A stretch of 64,000 nucleotides of DNA from Ptychodera flava. Its lineage: Eukaryota > Hemichordata > Enteropneusta > Ptychoderidae. The notes under the pieces are model-generated. The model was not told the DNA's origin. It saw only the letters and a list, made by a program, of their open reading frames with translations, and did not search any database. Where the stretch lies: NCBI RefSeq assembly GCF_041260155.1, contig NC_091948.1, positions 2,650,001 to 2,714,000 of the forward strand, read 5' to 3'. Shown here piece after piece: positions 1 through 12,739 of this stretch; within the stretch, counting starts at the first letter, position 1, and each line of letters begins with the position of its first letter. Position numbers and translations under genes: made by a program.

Positions 1-330
1 ATCGTAATCTAAGTTTTGGCAATTATTTTTCGTCTCCATGTTTGTAAACCATTTGCATTCACAGGACAATATTTCACCGAGGTCTGTCCTGAATTTTTTC
101 ATGTGATTATTTATGAAGAATATTTGTGAGTAGCGTTTTATACAGGGCAACAATATACAAACATTAACCCCCATCTTTTTGCTGACAGCATTGCACAGGG
201 GTCGGGTGATATAATTAACTCTATATATGTAGCTCTATGTATACTGTGTACATTTGAATAAAGTTGTGCGTAATTTGATGTATACAGTGCTGGTTTTTAA
301 TCGAATCTCCGAATAAAATGCTATTTCTGT
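1..330 (+). other. Possible 3' end of an upstream plus-strand transcript
   Basis: AT-rich sequence holds AATAAA at 257-262 followed by a GT-rich stretch, and a second AATAAA at 312-317. This would fit a polyadenylation site of a gene lying left of the window. No coding sequence is visible, and AATAAA is frequent by chance in AT-rich DNA, so this is weak. Confidence 0.18.
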
Positions 331-3300
331 TTATTCTATGCTACATTCACAAAAAGTTCAATGTAACTATTCGTTGCAATAACTCGTCAACGTTTACATA
401 AAGCTCTGTCAAAAGTCAAAAAAGGGGGACACAAACACATACAAATAATTGTGAGACAATTATCTTAAAATTGACAAGATGAAATATTACTTGATCGATA
501 CCACAATGCGTCCGTTTCAGTAATTCGTATGACGAGTACAAAAAGTGCGATGGACATTGAACGCTGCCCGGCTTGTTGATTACGACGATTAACAAAACCA
601 AATATCTCGCCCGAACCGGCTTTGAGCTACCTCGGCGTGGCCCGCGCTCCACAGCGCATCGATCAATTTCCCAATATCTAAGCAGGAAATGAAATCGGAC
701 AGTTTCCTCTTCGACTGACAACCAACAAAATACGCGGATTTAAGATATTTAATGCGGCTCCACTTTTCACCTTTGTTCATTGTTTAGGAGAAAATAAGCC
801 GATAAACTTCTTTACCGCTCTTAACATTGTATTATGAAATTAAAAATTGTGTAATCAAACTTCAAAAGTGGATCTTGCGTTTCCCACGCAGATTTTCAAG
901 CATTCAGCGCCGTTTGGAAATTATCCGGAGATGCTCGTTTCCAGTGTCCGCACTCATTACCGTATCGCGTCGCACAATAACAGAAAACATGTCAATCACA
1001 ATGATGCATTGTTCATTGTGTGTATGCGGACAACTTAATCAAAAGAACTGACGTAATAATGAAATCAACAAACTAATCTCTTTTTTTATCGGCGTAAATT
1101 TTGGTCACATGACGCGCTCTGGAAAGCACGCGATTCGTAGAGTAAGAAAGTGACAGTGAAATACAGCGAAGTGAAATGATCAAACTAAAAATCCCTTCTC
1201 CACAATGTACAACGCGTCATAAGATATTCAAAGTAACATGTGTATTTTCGAGAATAACACCCACTACTTCAGTCGTGGGGTGTCTTTTTTCTGAAACAAT
1301 GCTCGTTTCGAGGTGAGCATTTTAAACTCACCACAGAACCGTGAAAACAATTTATACAGACAAGTCACTTGAGTGAAACGAGGAACATGAGTAAATGACA
1401 GAACCATAAAATTGGAGGACGGAAATTCTCAAAGCCTCTAAAGTCGACTGTGCATTTCTACGTTGAAATGAAAGAGAAGTGAAACATTAGAAAATGGTCT
1501 GATTCAGTGGTTTGGGCCAAGCTTCAGGTACTCGACATCTGACGAAAAAGATTCTATGATGCGTTTTTCACAGTTTGTTTCTTTATCTTTGTTTTCCCCT
1601 AATCAATTCAGCATGAAATTACACAAGTATTTTTTTTCACTGACTGCATGATACTTTCATTTTCTTTGTTATTAATTTATGGATTTATTGAGGGCAAGAA
1701 AGCCTCTCACACCGAGTCGACATCTATGAATTTTACCGCTGCGATAATTATAAATCATTTAGGTTCTGCGTTAGTTGTTTGTTTGGGAAAAGTATGGTGA
1801 ACCTAAGGGGGTTTCGTTGAACATGGTGACGGGGAGGGGAGGGCAGCAGGTCCAAAATGATCTCGAAGTGGTGCGGGCGATTACCAGAAACTAATCTGTT
1901 TGTTTCCTAACAGTCGTCAGAACTGCGCCTGTGCGAGTTTCTTGTTTACAAACAATGTATTTCGTGCACGATATCTAGATGCACCTCATCATCATAGCTG
2001 CAACATTCAAAGTACACCATATAGATTATGACAGACATGTTTTAACTTTACAGTTAACTTCATCAATCACCATCTTACATTGAATACAGTGTGCATTGGT
2101 CGTATAAGTCCCATACGACTTTTGAGCGTAGTTCCGACGACTGTGTCCCTTTAAAACTAAATACTCACATTAACCGTACTTCAGTCTTAACTCTCGAAAT
2201 CCTAAAAGATAAGAACCAACATGGAAAGCATGAAGTAGGGTTATGATTCGGAACACGACTATGATGTAGCAGCCGTTTAATGATCTCGTAGCGTCAGTTG
2301 CTTAACACGAGTTACAAATGGAACAGTAATATTGGATATTTTTAAAGAACTGAGAACAGCAGTTATGTTTGATTCTAGCTTTTCGGAACTACAGATCTCT
2401 GTGTTGGTCATTTTGCACACACTTGCTACATTGGTATAGAAAATGCAAATTACACAGTTTTTAGCTGGTGCTTATATTTCGTTTGGCGTAGTTCTTTTAC
2501 AAGTATGTGTGTGAGTTGACTTTGTGACTTTAAACGTTCCTACCATTCACGTATCTACACACATGTATAATTCATTATATGTTATTGTTTGCGAATTTGA
2601 AAGAGCGCATTAACCGATAGCTATGTCACTCTCAAGGAAATGTCCAGTTTTTGCCGGTGAATCAAGCAATTGTTCTTGTTAGCAATTAGGTTCGTCGGTC
2701 TTCAAGCTCTTAATTCAAGTAAAATATTCATAAATATTCATTCATTCATTCATTCATTCATTCATTTATTTATGTATTCATTCATTCATCATGTATTCAT
2801 TCATTCATTCATTCATTGATTCTGTCATTAATTCATCGGCTTGTCATTTGAGTACATGGTTGGAAACAGAAAAACACTGCGTCTAGGTTTATAGCTTTAT
2901 GACATAATCATCACTTTACATAATACACATCATATGAAGTCGCCACCAGACAGACTTGACCGTATCGGCAATTAGATCTCTGAAAATGGCCCGGCACTTA
3001 CAGTGGATTATCATTCTCCGGTAAGCTGACCCTCAAACAACCTTTGCGCAATCAATTTTGGTATTGTATATCCAGCTCTGACTGAATAATACTAGTTCAG
3101 GCAAAGCCATATTGCAATTCAGCATTATACTAGGGGGTATGATTCATTCATTTATTGTGAAAGGCACCCTTAAGACGTGCAGGCTGCCACCAAAAACAGA
3201 AATGCACTCAGTATCATCCGTGTATTATTCCGGCATATTCTATACGGCAATGTATATCACGTGGTATAGCTGTCCGTCCTTCACGCTCAATGTTCGAGTT

Positions 3301-4790
3301 CATTTTTTTATTTGGTTTTGTCTGTTGTCTAGGGTTTTTGCCTTTCATCTTGTTTGATCAACGTCCACAGAGAGAAATAGAAATACTGTCTTTCTATTTG
3401 TCTGTGTCGTACATTAGCTATTAAAGTCTATAATAGAAACTTCTGGTTATTTTATTGACAGTCAAACGTCGAAGGGCACACGGGAAACATTAGGAAAGGT
3501 TTTACCCCAGCAAAGTTTATTTCAATTGTCGACATATCGCGGAACCATATATACTAGGTGGATCTGTAAATTTGAGAAAAGGGTCATTGATTCTTTTCGC
3601 CGGAGCATCAAGAATTCGGCATTAATACTGTTGGTTTTATTTCTAGAGTGAACAGTAGCATGGAAACACTTATCACGTGTGTTTGGCAACGGATCATAGA
3701 GGAAGAGCTCGTGAAATTGAAGAGCATTCGTTTTATGTCATATTTACGATTATGGACTCGTCCCCATAAACTCTAAATCCTCTGAACTTGGGTCAGAATA
3801 ACAAAGGAAATTGAAGCGAGTGTTAATGCGTATCACCATTGATTCATGTCACTTAGTCTGTAGTTTGCCTTCATAAGTCTATTTATGTACGGTTATGTCC
3901 CGCCTAGGGCGACACAGTGATACATCATGGCGAATACAGTGCAGGTCAAAGGTCGAAACCGTCAATCTTCTCGTATCAAGACGTAATGACAATAATGCAA
4001 TTTAAGTGACCAATAATAGTGATCTTTGTTTAGGCATTTATTTTTGCAAAGTAGCGGTGAATCGACGCTTTAATCAGAAAAATAATCACTTTTCACAAAT
4101 CATCATGACCGGTCGTTATTTCTAGATCAAGGTTTTTTCCTATTTCGAGGAATTTGATGGACCACTGAATGATACTGATTTTAACAAGATTTGTAATGTT
4201 TTATTTATCTCTTGAAGCAATAACTTTCTACAGTTTTTCTCGGTATGTGAGATTGTTTTTAGCTAGAATGTAATATTCAGTCATCCTTTTCGTTGCTTTA
4301 CCATTTTTGATCGTTCTTTTGCTTATGAATTTTTTTTTGCGCATCACCAATGCATACGGTTTCATAACGTAACCGATATGGCCTAAAGTTGGTGCGAATG
4401 CGCACACGATGATCGAGCTGGAGCCTCCTCCCTAAACTCAATGCGTTCCTAATGATGCAAGTGCTAAATGATGCTTCTGTGCAGTCAGTTAGTTACACGG
4501 CGTCTACAGATGTGTAAGATTAATCGAGTTATTTTATGTGGATAAAATTCTGTTTTGCGCCGTCTCCCATCTTAAATATCACTGAGAAGAGGTCTATGGT
4601 CTTCCTCAAACGCCGTTTGTTTGATGTTTGTTAATTTGCAGTTCTGTTTGTTAACGGTCGACTTTTACCTTTCTCTATGCATAGAGTTCGTTACTTACAT
4701 GCAGTTAGCATCCCGTGTATAAAGCACGGTATCTTTGAAATTCATCGCACTTCGAGACAACCTCACGTTGTTTCTCACACGGTTATCTCT
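331..4790. other. Non-coding stretch, no gene recognised
   Basis: Only short open frames without recognisable domains are present. The one obvious feature is a degenerate (ATTC)n microsatellite at about 2736-2818. I see no RNA gene or transposon ends here. The stretch is long and mostly non-repetitive, so it could hold regulatory DNA, but nothing in the sequence shows this directly. Confidence 0.5.
2736..2818. repeat. (ATTC)n microsatellite
   Basis: Tandem ATTC units run across the stretch and are interrupted by TTTATTTATG and CATCATG. Confidence 0.9.
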
Positions 4791-4795
4791 GTATT

Positions 4796-4990
4796 TGGTT
4801 TGGTTTGGTTTATTACCATGAAAAGTAGTAGTACACTTCACAAGTCATAACAAGCAAATACAAAATTTACATTTCAGTGGTAATGTGGAGCCAGAAAATA
4901 TAGCTGTTCGCTAGTCGAGCCCATTCACAAAATTTAAATTAGTTAGGTTAACACGTACGCTATAATACAAAGAGTTCTACAAACATTATT
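4796..4990 (-). mobile_element. Possible 3' end of a LINE or SINE
   Basis: On the minus strand the stretch ends in CATGGTAATAAACCAAACC followed by further ACCAA units. A short pentamer repeat after a unique 3' end is how many non-LTR retroelements terminate. No reverse transcriptase coding sequence is attached, so family and identity are unknown. Confidence 0.3.
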
Positions 4991-5078
4991 TTATATTTAT
5001 ATGATACTTCATGTTCTCCATATCTCTCATTTGGTATGCATGTTTGCCCATCCTTTTTTCATTTTGTCTACCAACACT

Positions 5079-5128
5079 GTCTCTCTCTCTCCCTACATTC
5101 TCTCTCCCTACACACACACACACACACA

Positions 5129-5208
<80 letters not shown>
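5079..5208. repeat. Compound (CA)n(CT)n microsatellite
   Basis: A short CT tract is followed by about 10 CA units (5110-5131) and then about 38 CT units up to 5208. The Leu/Ser and Thr/His open frames across it are products of the repeat and not genes. Confidence 0.97.
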
Positions 5209-5212
<4 letters not shown>

Positions 5213-6090
5213 AAAAGGAAGTATTAAAAAGACATTCACAAACCAACGACATGAATGGACATTATCGTCTCTCCCTTTGTCACTGAAGCGAAAATGTTGT
5301 CAGATTTCATGACATTTTTCTACCTAAACTCTCCATGGTTTCAGAGAACAATTGCAAAGTGATGCTTGACGCCAACTCAATGATGATGTATCCAATGCCC
5401 AATGAAAATGTCGGAAATTTCAAGTACATATTCATGTTTAAATACATGGCCATTCTGACAAAAAATTTTGTGCGGATTAATTTCAAGCACCATAATTATT
5501 TTATCACAAACGAATACATGATGTTGGAAAGAGTGGGTATAATATATAGTCCCACAACGACTTATAATTACATTTCAAGTTCACGGCCAATAGTTGTTTA
5601 ATGAAGTCCCTTTGCTCTTGACTCCTCTTCAGCAGTTTAATATGATGGAAATAGCTCGAGCTCTTCAATACATCATCTGACAATTCAAATTTACGGTGTG
5701 TAAATTTTGCCCACGGTTGCGTTCTGAATCATAAATCTACCGGCAGTTTGCCATTTACACAACACATCCATGCCACATGATGTATTCATTTACATCGAAG
5801 AAGGGCTTATAATGACGGTCGTGCCCTTTGGCACTGGTTACATACAGCGAGACTGCTCACTCCGTACAGCTGGCGGTCCTAAGGAACAAATAATATTGGA
5901 TCAATTTTGTAAGCTTACATCTAATGCATCATGGCTACACATTGTCTACAAGTTCGTTCATAATTTCAGTACAGACATGTTACATTGATGGGAAGAATGT
6001 TCAAAACGTTATTTTTACGTCAATACAAAACTTTATACTTCTAAATAATGACGTTATTTGGTAGGTATATTTACTGCCATATCGTTACAC
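5209..6090. other. No gene recognised between microsatellites
   Basis: Two open frames of 72-88 codons occur (5335-5601 and 5770-5988, plus strand). They have no known domain, no matching splice sites and no codon bias that I can see. I treat them as chance. Confidence 0.5.
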
Positions 6091-6188
6091 GTATGTATGT
6101 ATGTATGTATGTATGTATGTATGTATGTATGTATGTATGTATGTATGTATGTATGTATGTATGTATGTATGTATGTATGTATGTATGT
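6091..6188. repeat. (GTAT)n microsatellite
   Basis: About 24 uninterrupted ATGT/GTAT units. It yields repetitive Met-Tyr-Val-Cys frames that are not genes. Confidence 0.97.
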
Positions 6189-6255
6189 GTGCATCTTACG
6201 TTATACGTCTCAAACAAAGGTTGTACAGTATTTACAATTTACATGGTCCAAAACC

Positions 6256-6257
<2 letters not shown>

Positions 6258-6336
<79 letters not shown>
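6258..6336. repeat. (TA)n microsatellite
   Basis: Long alternating TA with one interruption near 6285. It lies 70 bp from the GTAT array. The (TA)n tract is self-complementary and could extrude as a cruciform. Confidence 0.97.
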
Positions 6337-6339
<3 letters not shown>

Positions 6340-6340
<1 letters not shown>

Positions 6341-8680
6341 CGTCGTCCCGAATAGATCAGATATACAAGGATGACATTAACATTACCTACCTAGATCCAT
6401 GCTCATTACTATCTATTCTGAAAACAGCTCAGGTGAAATCTAGTGAAAACACTTGTATATCTGATATTTTGACTATATGGACAATGAATATATGTGTATA
6501 GTATTTATCGAGGCCATGACATCATCTCATACGCACACATTCATTTTAATGATATTCAACCACTGAACATGTTTCTTCAGCAAAGTAAATGCAAAAGCGT
6601 CTGTTTAATTGAGCTGTCCTATCGACACAAGCAGAGCCTTTAGGTTCAGAGCATCGTCTGTGTCTATCGATAATGATCTCACTTCAAGTGTCCTGCATAT
6701 TTTCCACGACGCTGATGCTGTCCGAGAACACGTTGAAAAAGCCTACGGAACCACAAAAAAAACTAACTGCAACATCAATCACGCCATTAAGACAACAAAA
6801 AAGCCAAAATCAATCATTCACCTGCAGTCGACAACTGCTCTCAACTTAGAGTTGATGAATTTTTAATCCGCAGTGGTGTTGACGTCTGGAATGCCTCATG
6901 TCCGATCGAACATTTCAACTGTCGTTACAACCAAACCGTGAACGATATCTCAAGAAAACGAATCGAATTCTTACAATGTCGATTTCATGTAGAAGTCAAG
7001 CGAAACGAACAACAACTATCTTTACCGTCGAGCTTGTGCAATCGGCGTAAATTTCATAAAAATAATAGAGAAGACATGTGCAAGATATGTGACGACACAA
7101 ACGATCCACGAGTTGGCACACGCGGGAATTGGTGGGTCCTCCGTGGTTTGAAACTAATCAAGTCGGGATGTATGAAATTCACAAGTTGTGTCTATCATGT
7201 GTGTTAATCTCACAGATTACAAACTACTCGTGTATTTCAGGGAGGCGATGATAACGTGTTTAGTTTCATGGCAGACCTTAACTAATGTCTTCCTCCGTGC
7301 AAAACCAGGCAGGAAATTGAATGGATTGTGGCGATAAGTGATACAATACGAGCACGGAGCCATTGACGTGGGCTAGAGCCATTACATGTTCGAAAACATA
7401 GCCCCCAGATAATTGAATTCAACTCTAAAACACTTCTCCGTTAAAAACTTGACACATCTCTCAGACAACCCTTGTTGCATGCCAAAGAGAATTGCCAAAG
7501 TCAGTGCCGTAACCAGCCTCAAATTGCGGAGCTCCCGGCGATCTTCGTGTCTCGATGACGTCAAACGAGCAGTGGCTCACCTGAAAGTTGTAATTGCCCT
7601 GCCGGGTTAGCTGTATCACCCGGCAAATGTCCATTACTGCCCGTGATTGTGTTCCCACACACAGTCGTGAATTTTGTATTATGTGTTAGACGTCTGTCCA
7701 GTTCCAAGGTCTGAATGAACGTTCAGCCGCCTGGACGAATATAAATCGGACGGATTGGAAGAGTGGGTCCTGGAAGATGAATAAGGGGGCGGAAGGAAGT
7801 TCGGAACTTGTTTTGTCGGTGGATAGCTTCCAGCGATCATCAGTCTGAAGTTGTCGAAAGGATAGTATGGAACCATCTTTACAGACCAAAACGGTCTAAC
7901 ACTCTATGCATCGCTTGAATTCTCAAAAGTAAATCGGGAGAAGTGCTGAAAAAATCATCCGAAATATATGCTGTTTTGAAAATGCAAGATTTTGAAACTC
8001 TTATTTTTCGTTTTATCATGATTTTCTTACAAGAAGACCTGCGGATCTTTTCTTGAGTTAAGTTCGTCAAAAAATTTGCATATGCAAAACTTGAACATTC
8101 TTGACAGTCACAACTCCTCAGGATGCCTGTCAGTACTGTTTCATTTCACAGCAGACTATATTGGTAAACAAATTAAAAACGCGGTCAATAATTGTCCGTT
8201 GCGCGGTCTATAAGTGCAGTGTGCACGTGAGAGTGAGCAGTAGGGCGTCAAAAAGTGCGTGGTATCCTTTCGTTATATTTAATCCGTCTTTGCAATGGAA
8301 AGGGCATGCTGGATCGCAAATCTATCGTCATGACTTATTCATAACCATTTGACGGGGAGAGAGAGCCATTTTCTTATTTTTTGTCCCTGATGCACAATTT
8401 GAGAGGTCAGTTATTGACCTACGCCATGAGACATGTTGAAAAGGTAGCTGAGCAAAGCATACCTTCAACCTCATTTACAGACAAGAACGACAAGTAACAC
8501 CAGGACATTAATTTGTCGATACTATCAGCAAGACATACAGTGAGACAACAACTGCTCTATCATACTGAAAACTTTTCAGTCGAGTACAATTCTGAAACTA
8601 TAAACTTTACACTTATCATATTATTTGAGTTAACGTAGACTGATATTCCGAATCTAAAACTTTTACAATACTCTTTTGGC
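6340..8680. other. Mostly non-coding; weak exon candidates only
   Basis: No recognisable gene. The most protein-like stretch is on the minus strand at about 7.5-7.9 kb and is listed separately. The rest has only short frames. Confidence 0.4.
7679..7873 (-). CDS. Candidate terminal coding exon, unidentified
   Basis: A minus-strand open frame of 65 codons ends in TAA and is preceded by a possible acceptor (GGTCTGTAAAG before ATGG). The product is rich in Pro, Ser and Tyr, with a PPPY motif of the kind bound by WW domains, and could be a cytoplasmic tail or a protein C-terminus. I recognise no family and cannot find convincing partner exons. A second possible minus-strand exon ends at a GTGAGC donor near 7580. 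It may equally be a chance frame. Confidence 0.2.
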   Translation of the reverse strand, partial: VPYYPFDNFRLMIAGSYPPTKQVPNFLPPPYSSSRTHSSNPSDLYSSRRLNVHSDLGTGQTSNT

Positions 8681-8689
8681 CTACGTCTT

Positions 8690-8990
8690 GTGATGGTCAT
8701 TCTTAAGCTTATAGAGTAAAGAAGTTTTCACTGGCTTAGTTTTGTGAAAATTACAATATTTCTATCTTCACTTCATTGAGATAACACGGGAGTGGCGGCC
8801 ATTTTGAATTTCAAATATCTCTCGTGTATTTTTTCTCGAGTACCAACATTTGCAAGGTGCCCCTTGGCTGTGTTTTACGTAGCGCATATATTTTTAGTCG
8901 TACACTTTAAAGCAATGGTAAATGTTTACTTGATTACAGTTGAGCAAAAGTTTAAATCTTTCATTTTCTAGGCGCAAACTCTCTTAAAGA
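8690..8990. repeat. Interspersed repeat, copy A
   Basis: Blocks such as GCCATTTTGAATTTCAAATA and GAGCAAAAGTTTAA followed by TTTCATTTTC recur in the same order and orientation at about 22,060-22,340. This shows a dispersed repeat family. It is non-coding and the family name is unknown. Part of this copy forms the left arm of an inverted repeat (see 8862-9473). Confidence 0.6.
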
Positions 8991-9473
8991 GGAATGATAT
9001 TTTTGACATAACTTTTCATTATTTTTGCTCTATAAAATAAGTGTATTTTATTCTTCTTCCCTTCAGAGTGTGTTGATATGAACAGTTCTTACCAAAGCAG
9101 TGCATTGTGACTGGAGTCTTGTCCGGGCTACAGTTCAGTTGTCAACCATCACCATAGACGATACACACAAACATGCTGTAGTGACGAGTTAAACACCGAG
9201 CATTCAACATAATTTTGGAGGTAAAACAAGAAACTGCCTCTACTGGACAGAAAAAAGTTCAGAAAATGCCTCGAAAGTTACAACTTACGCAAATTTGATT
9301 TTGGTTTAAGGGATATGTGGTGTTTTGACACACAGAAACAACCAAAGCTGTAGTCACTTTGTCTCTTTAAGCGAATAAACAGATTCTTGGAAGGCATACA
9401 AAAGCTAACTGTTTTATCTGTAACAAAAAGTGTACGACTAAAAAAATATGCGCTACGTAAAACACAGCCAAGG
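8862..9473. repeat. Foldback (inverted repeat) with 47-bp arms
   Basis: The left arm (8862-8908) and right arm (9427-9473) are reverse complements with very few mismatches, starting at CCTTGGCTGTGTTTTACGTA on the left. The spacer is about 520 bp with no coding sequence. It may be a non-autonomous DNA transposon or two opposed fragments of one repeat. I see no clear target duplication. Confidence 0.65.
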
Positions 9474-9479
9474 GAACCT

Positions 9480-12160
9480 ATACTCGGCCTTTAAGATTTC
9501 GTTTGACTAATGCTAAATGTGCGGTAAACAATATTTATCAAATTGGAGACACTCGCTCGAAGCTCTGTCAAAATTGCTATTTCCCTCAGATAATTCTCTG
9601 AGAAAATATGTAGGTCAAAAATGAGCCAATTTCCATGAAGGACCTCCGAGCGATGAAACGTTAGGGAATGCCAACGCTTTGAAAATAAATTGACTAGACT
9701 CGATTAAGAGCACATAGCTGGAGGCGGAGCAAAGCCCAAGACAGTGCGGCATGCATTGGACAAGTAAGATAGTAATCCGGTTGGAGATTGATCGCTGGTG
9801 ACTTCAGCACAAACATTTTCCTTTCTTCTCCATTTATTCTACCTTTCACACCAAAAGTTAGCTTGTTTTCGCAACGTTACTGGGACTTGACGCGCCGAGG
9901 CCTTGCAGTCACCTGACTTCAGGTCAGAGTTCACCGTTCCTGGGACGTCTTTCCCGCTGTTATTCGTCAAAGACGGGATTCACCGGGGACTGCTTTGTGG
10001 ATTATTTTTTACCTCATTAGAGCGGGTATCTGTTCAGAAAGTCGGCGCGGTGAAATGGACACGGTCTGATGAAAGATACACAAAGATGCATGACAAGTAC
10101 GATTGATCATTATCTTCCACCGAAAAAAAAAGGTATATGCAAGCTTATATGTGAAAAACATTCCCTGTGCGGAAATTATGCCCGATCAACAAGTGCGTAG
10201 CCATGCTGCTAATTTCCAAAGCGACCGATGGGTTAGAAAGTGAAAATTACTACGGGGTTTAAATCATTGTATGCACCCAGTTGGAGTTGACATTATTCTT
10301 CATTGAGCGAAATCGACAAGGGTAGTTTCCCGCTGAGTTGTTTTTGTGGAAACCGAGTATTTTCTAAAGCGCGCGCATTCTCTTGATGAGAATGGCAAGG
10401 CACTACGAAATTATACAATATTCGTTACGCTCAATTTGCATGCAAATGAGAGCAGCCGCTTCGCTGGCTGACACAGCCAGGATGCACCATCTTCCTGCTT
10501 GAGGAAATTAAATAAATGCCAAATTCGATTCTAATTCATGACAAGCTTGGGCTGTGTTTGCAGTGGCAAGACAAGTGCTCGTTTCTGTCTTTTCTTTTAT
10601 GTAGCCTTTCACAAGGATCAGATCGATGCAAGGGATCGCAAGCAGTGTGCAAATAAACCTCGCGGGATCGGCAACATATTTCATGGAACGCTTGTCGACA
10701 TGACACAAACACCAACCTTGCGGGGTTGATGCTGTTGATAAACAAGCTTAACAGGACAAATCGCCTGATTTCCCGGTTCTCGTCGCTCCCTAGTCGTAAT
10801 CAGCGATAGGTGCCGGATTTTTTTGCTATCACTGTCCCTGTCAGTAATTTGCGCAAATTTATTATTACCGTGAAACACGAAGCGCAAACATAGACGAGAC
10901 TAACGATGGTGCTTTTGGTGTTCAATGCATGATAGGATAATTTGTCACAGCTGAAACAGATCTCAAGAATGTCTGAAACCAATCTAAATACACGAACTAC
11001 GGCATGTAGAGTAGTGGACGGTTGAACACGTAGAAATGACATATTTCTCCATATCCGATGATTAACGTAGACACATAGACTGTGAAGAATACTCACATAG
11101 AGATTGTACAAATATATAAAATAGAAGGAAATACCTACATACACGTCGGTTCACGTGCGAGTATACAGGTCGCAATTATCATACCTTGAACAATGACCGG
11201 TCTAATTCATATTAATTTAGTTTTTGGGTGTTAGGCAAAAATGAGTAACAATAGAGAAGTTGGTAAAAATTGCCAAAACGCGATACGTGCCCTCAAGACA
11301 AAAATCTCTCATTTGTCTCGAATTGAAAGAGATTTGATGAAATGAACAACTGCTCGGAAAATTCACCCATGGAAATCTTTTATCGCTGGAAATTGACACA
11401 ATGAAAGAAGGGAACTCGAATTCTGGCCCGAAAGCATTTAGGGCAAACAATACAGCGATGCAATTTGTTAACACTTCTCGCAGATGAAAAATTACAAAAT
11501 TAACAATATCACAGGCCCTGGAGAAATGGAAACCAGTAGAGAGGTCTTTTTTCGCGAACCGAAGAACGACTGTGTTCCATCATTATTAAACGTTTACAGT
11601 CAAATGTACAAACATTCGAACTGGCGCTCTGTTTAACACCAGTGCAATTAAAGTCTCTTCTTTAAAAAGAGAAAGAGTTTTAAAGAAAGGGGGAAAATGA
11701 CCATTTATTTTGACTCGCGCTGAAATCGATTCCGCGGACGGCGACTTTTGTGCTGGAACTAGGAGAGCGTTATTGGTGATTGATCCGGGCAGTCGGGTTA
11801 GTATAACGAACAAAAGACGGCACACTATCGAGTAATAAGATTTCGGTCATATTGTTAGCCTTGGTAGTCTTCTTTGTTAATGCAGAAAACAAACAATCTT
11901 TAATTGAGATGTTTTGGGGGCATGGCGGTGCATTTAAATACAAGAAAAGCAAAAGTTCATTTATTTTACACATGGCATCTAGTAGAATTGAAACGTATTT
12001 TATGAATCATGTCTTCTGAGAGTTATTTAGGTCTATCCCATACAATAAGCAAATCCGAGTTTTAGGATCCTGTGCATAGTATGCCCCAGTCCGTACAAAC
12101 ATGGTAAACGTGTGCTGACTGCTTCTCATGGAAAATGCTCATGTCAGAGTTTAGCCCTTT
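9480..12160. other. No gene recognised
   Basis: Several open frames of 65-115 codons occur on both strands, for example 10,800-11,144 minus. None shows a domain, signal peptide, splice context or similarity that I recognise. I see no tRNA or repeat array. Confidence 0.5.
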
Positions 12161-12385
12161 TTTCTCAAAGACAACACAGCTATACCTTTTTATAGTAAGC
12201 TTACATTCATTATTTTTATTCTATAAACAATTAGATTTTCTTATTCATCTCCAAAGTATGTTGAAATAAATAGTATTAACCTTGCAAGCACAGTGGATTG
12301 CGTGCAAAATACAATGTTATTGTTGACAAATAAATTCTATATTACACCATACTGGAATTCAGTTGTCAACAATTAATACTGGACA

Positions 12386-12735
12386 TTAAAGGGACATTAG
12401 CTGTAACTTTTAACTAATTTTTCACTACTCTGTTTCAATGTATCAACTACAGAATTTTACTATAATCCGATAATCATGACCAATGCCCGGTGTCTTGCTT
12501 ACCAACACAGCCTGTATATGTGAAATTACCATTGTTATTGTTGATAAATGTATTCTAGTCCGGACCTGAATACAAAATTTAAACAACAACTATGCAGATT
12601 ATACTCATATAGGGTATATTTATGAGCTAAATATTAGGAATTTCTCCATGGTTCAGGGATTCAAACCAGAAACTGCACATGATACAGAGAACAAACAAAA
12701 AAAATGACCAAAGTTACAGCTAATGGATCTTTACA
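12386..12735. mobile_element. MITE-like foldback with 24-bp ends
   Basis: The left end TTAAAGGGACATTAGCTGTA is mirrored by the right end (about 12,710-12,735) with few mismatches. The element is about 350 bp and non-coding. The flank at about 12,240-12,386 shares internal blocks with it (TTATTGTTGA followed by AAAT, and a CAGTTGTCAAC-type block also found near 9.15 kb), so several partial copies of one family seem to lie here. Target duplication is unclear, possibly TA or TTA. Confidence 0.55.
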
Positions 12736-12739
12736 GTAA

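Noticed and set aside
2736-2818. Short regular repeats as a possible CRISPR-like array
   Set aside because: Four-base units without spacers in an intron-containing animal genome; it is a microsatellite.
5001-5312. Three overlapping Leu/Ser/His/Thr-rich open frames
   Set aside because: They are translations of the CA/CT microsatellite and have no independent coding content.
6048-6501. Met-Tyr-Val-Cys and Ile-Tyr repeat proteins
   Set aside because: Products of the GTAT and TA microsatellites.
10800-11144. 114-codon minus-strand open frame with hydrophobic stretches
   Set aside because: AT-rich sequence easily gives Phe/Leu/Ile-rich frames. Nothing else supports a membrane protein gene.
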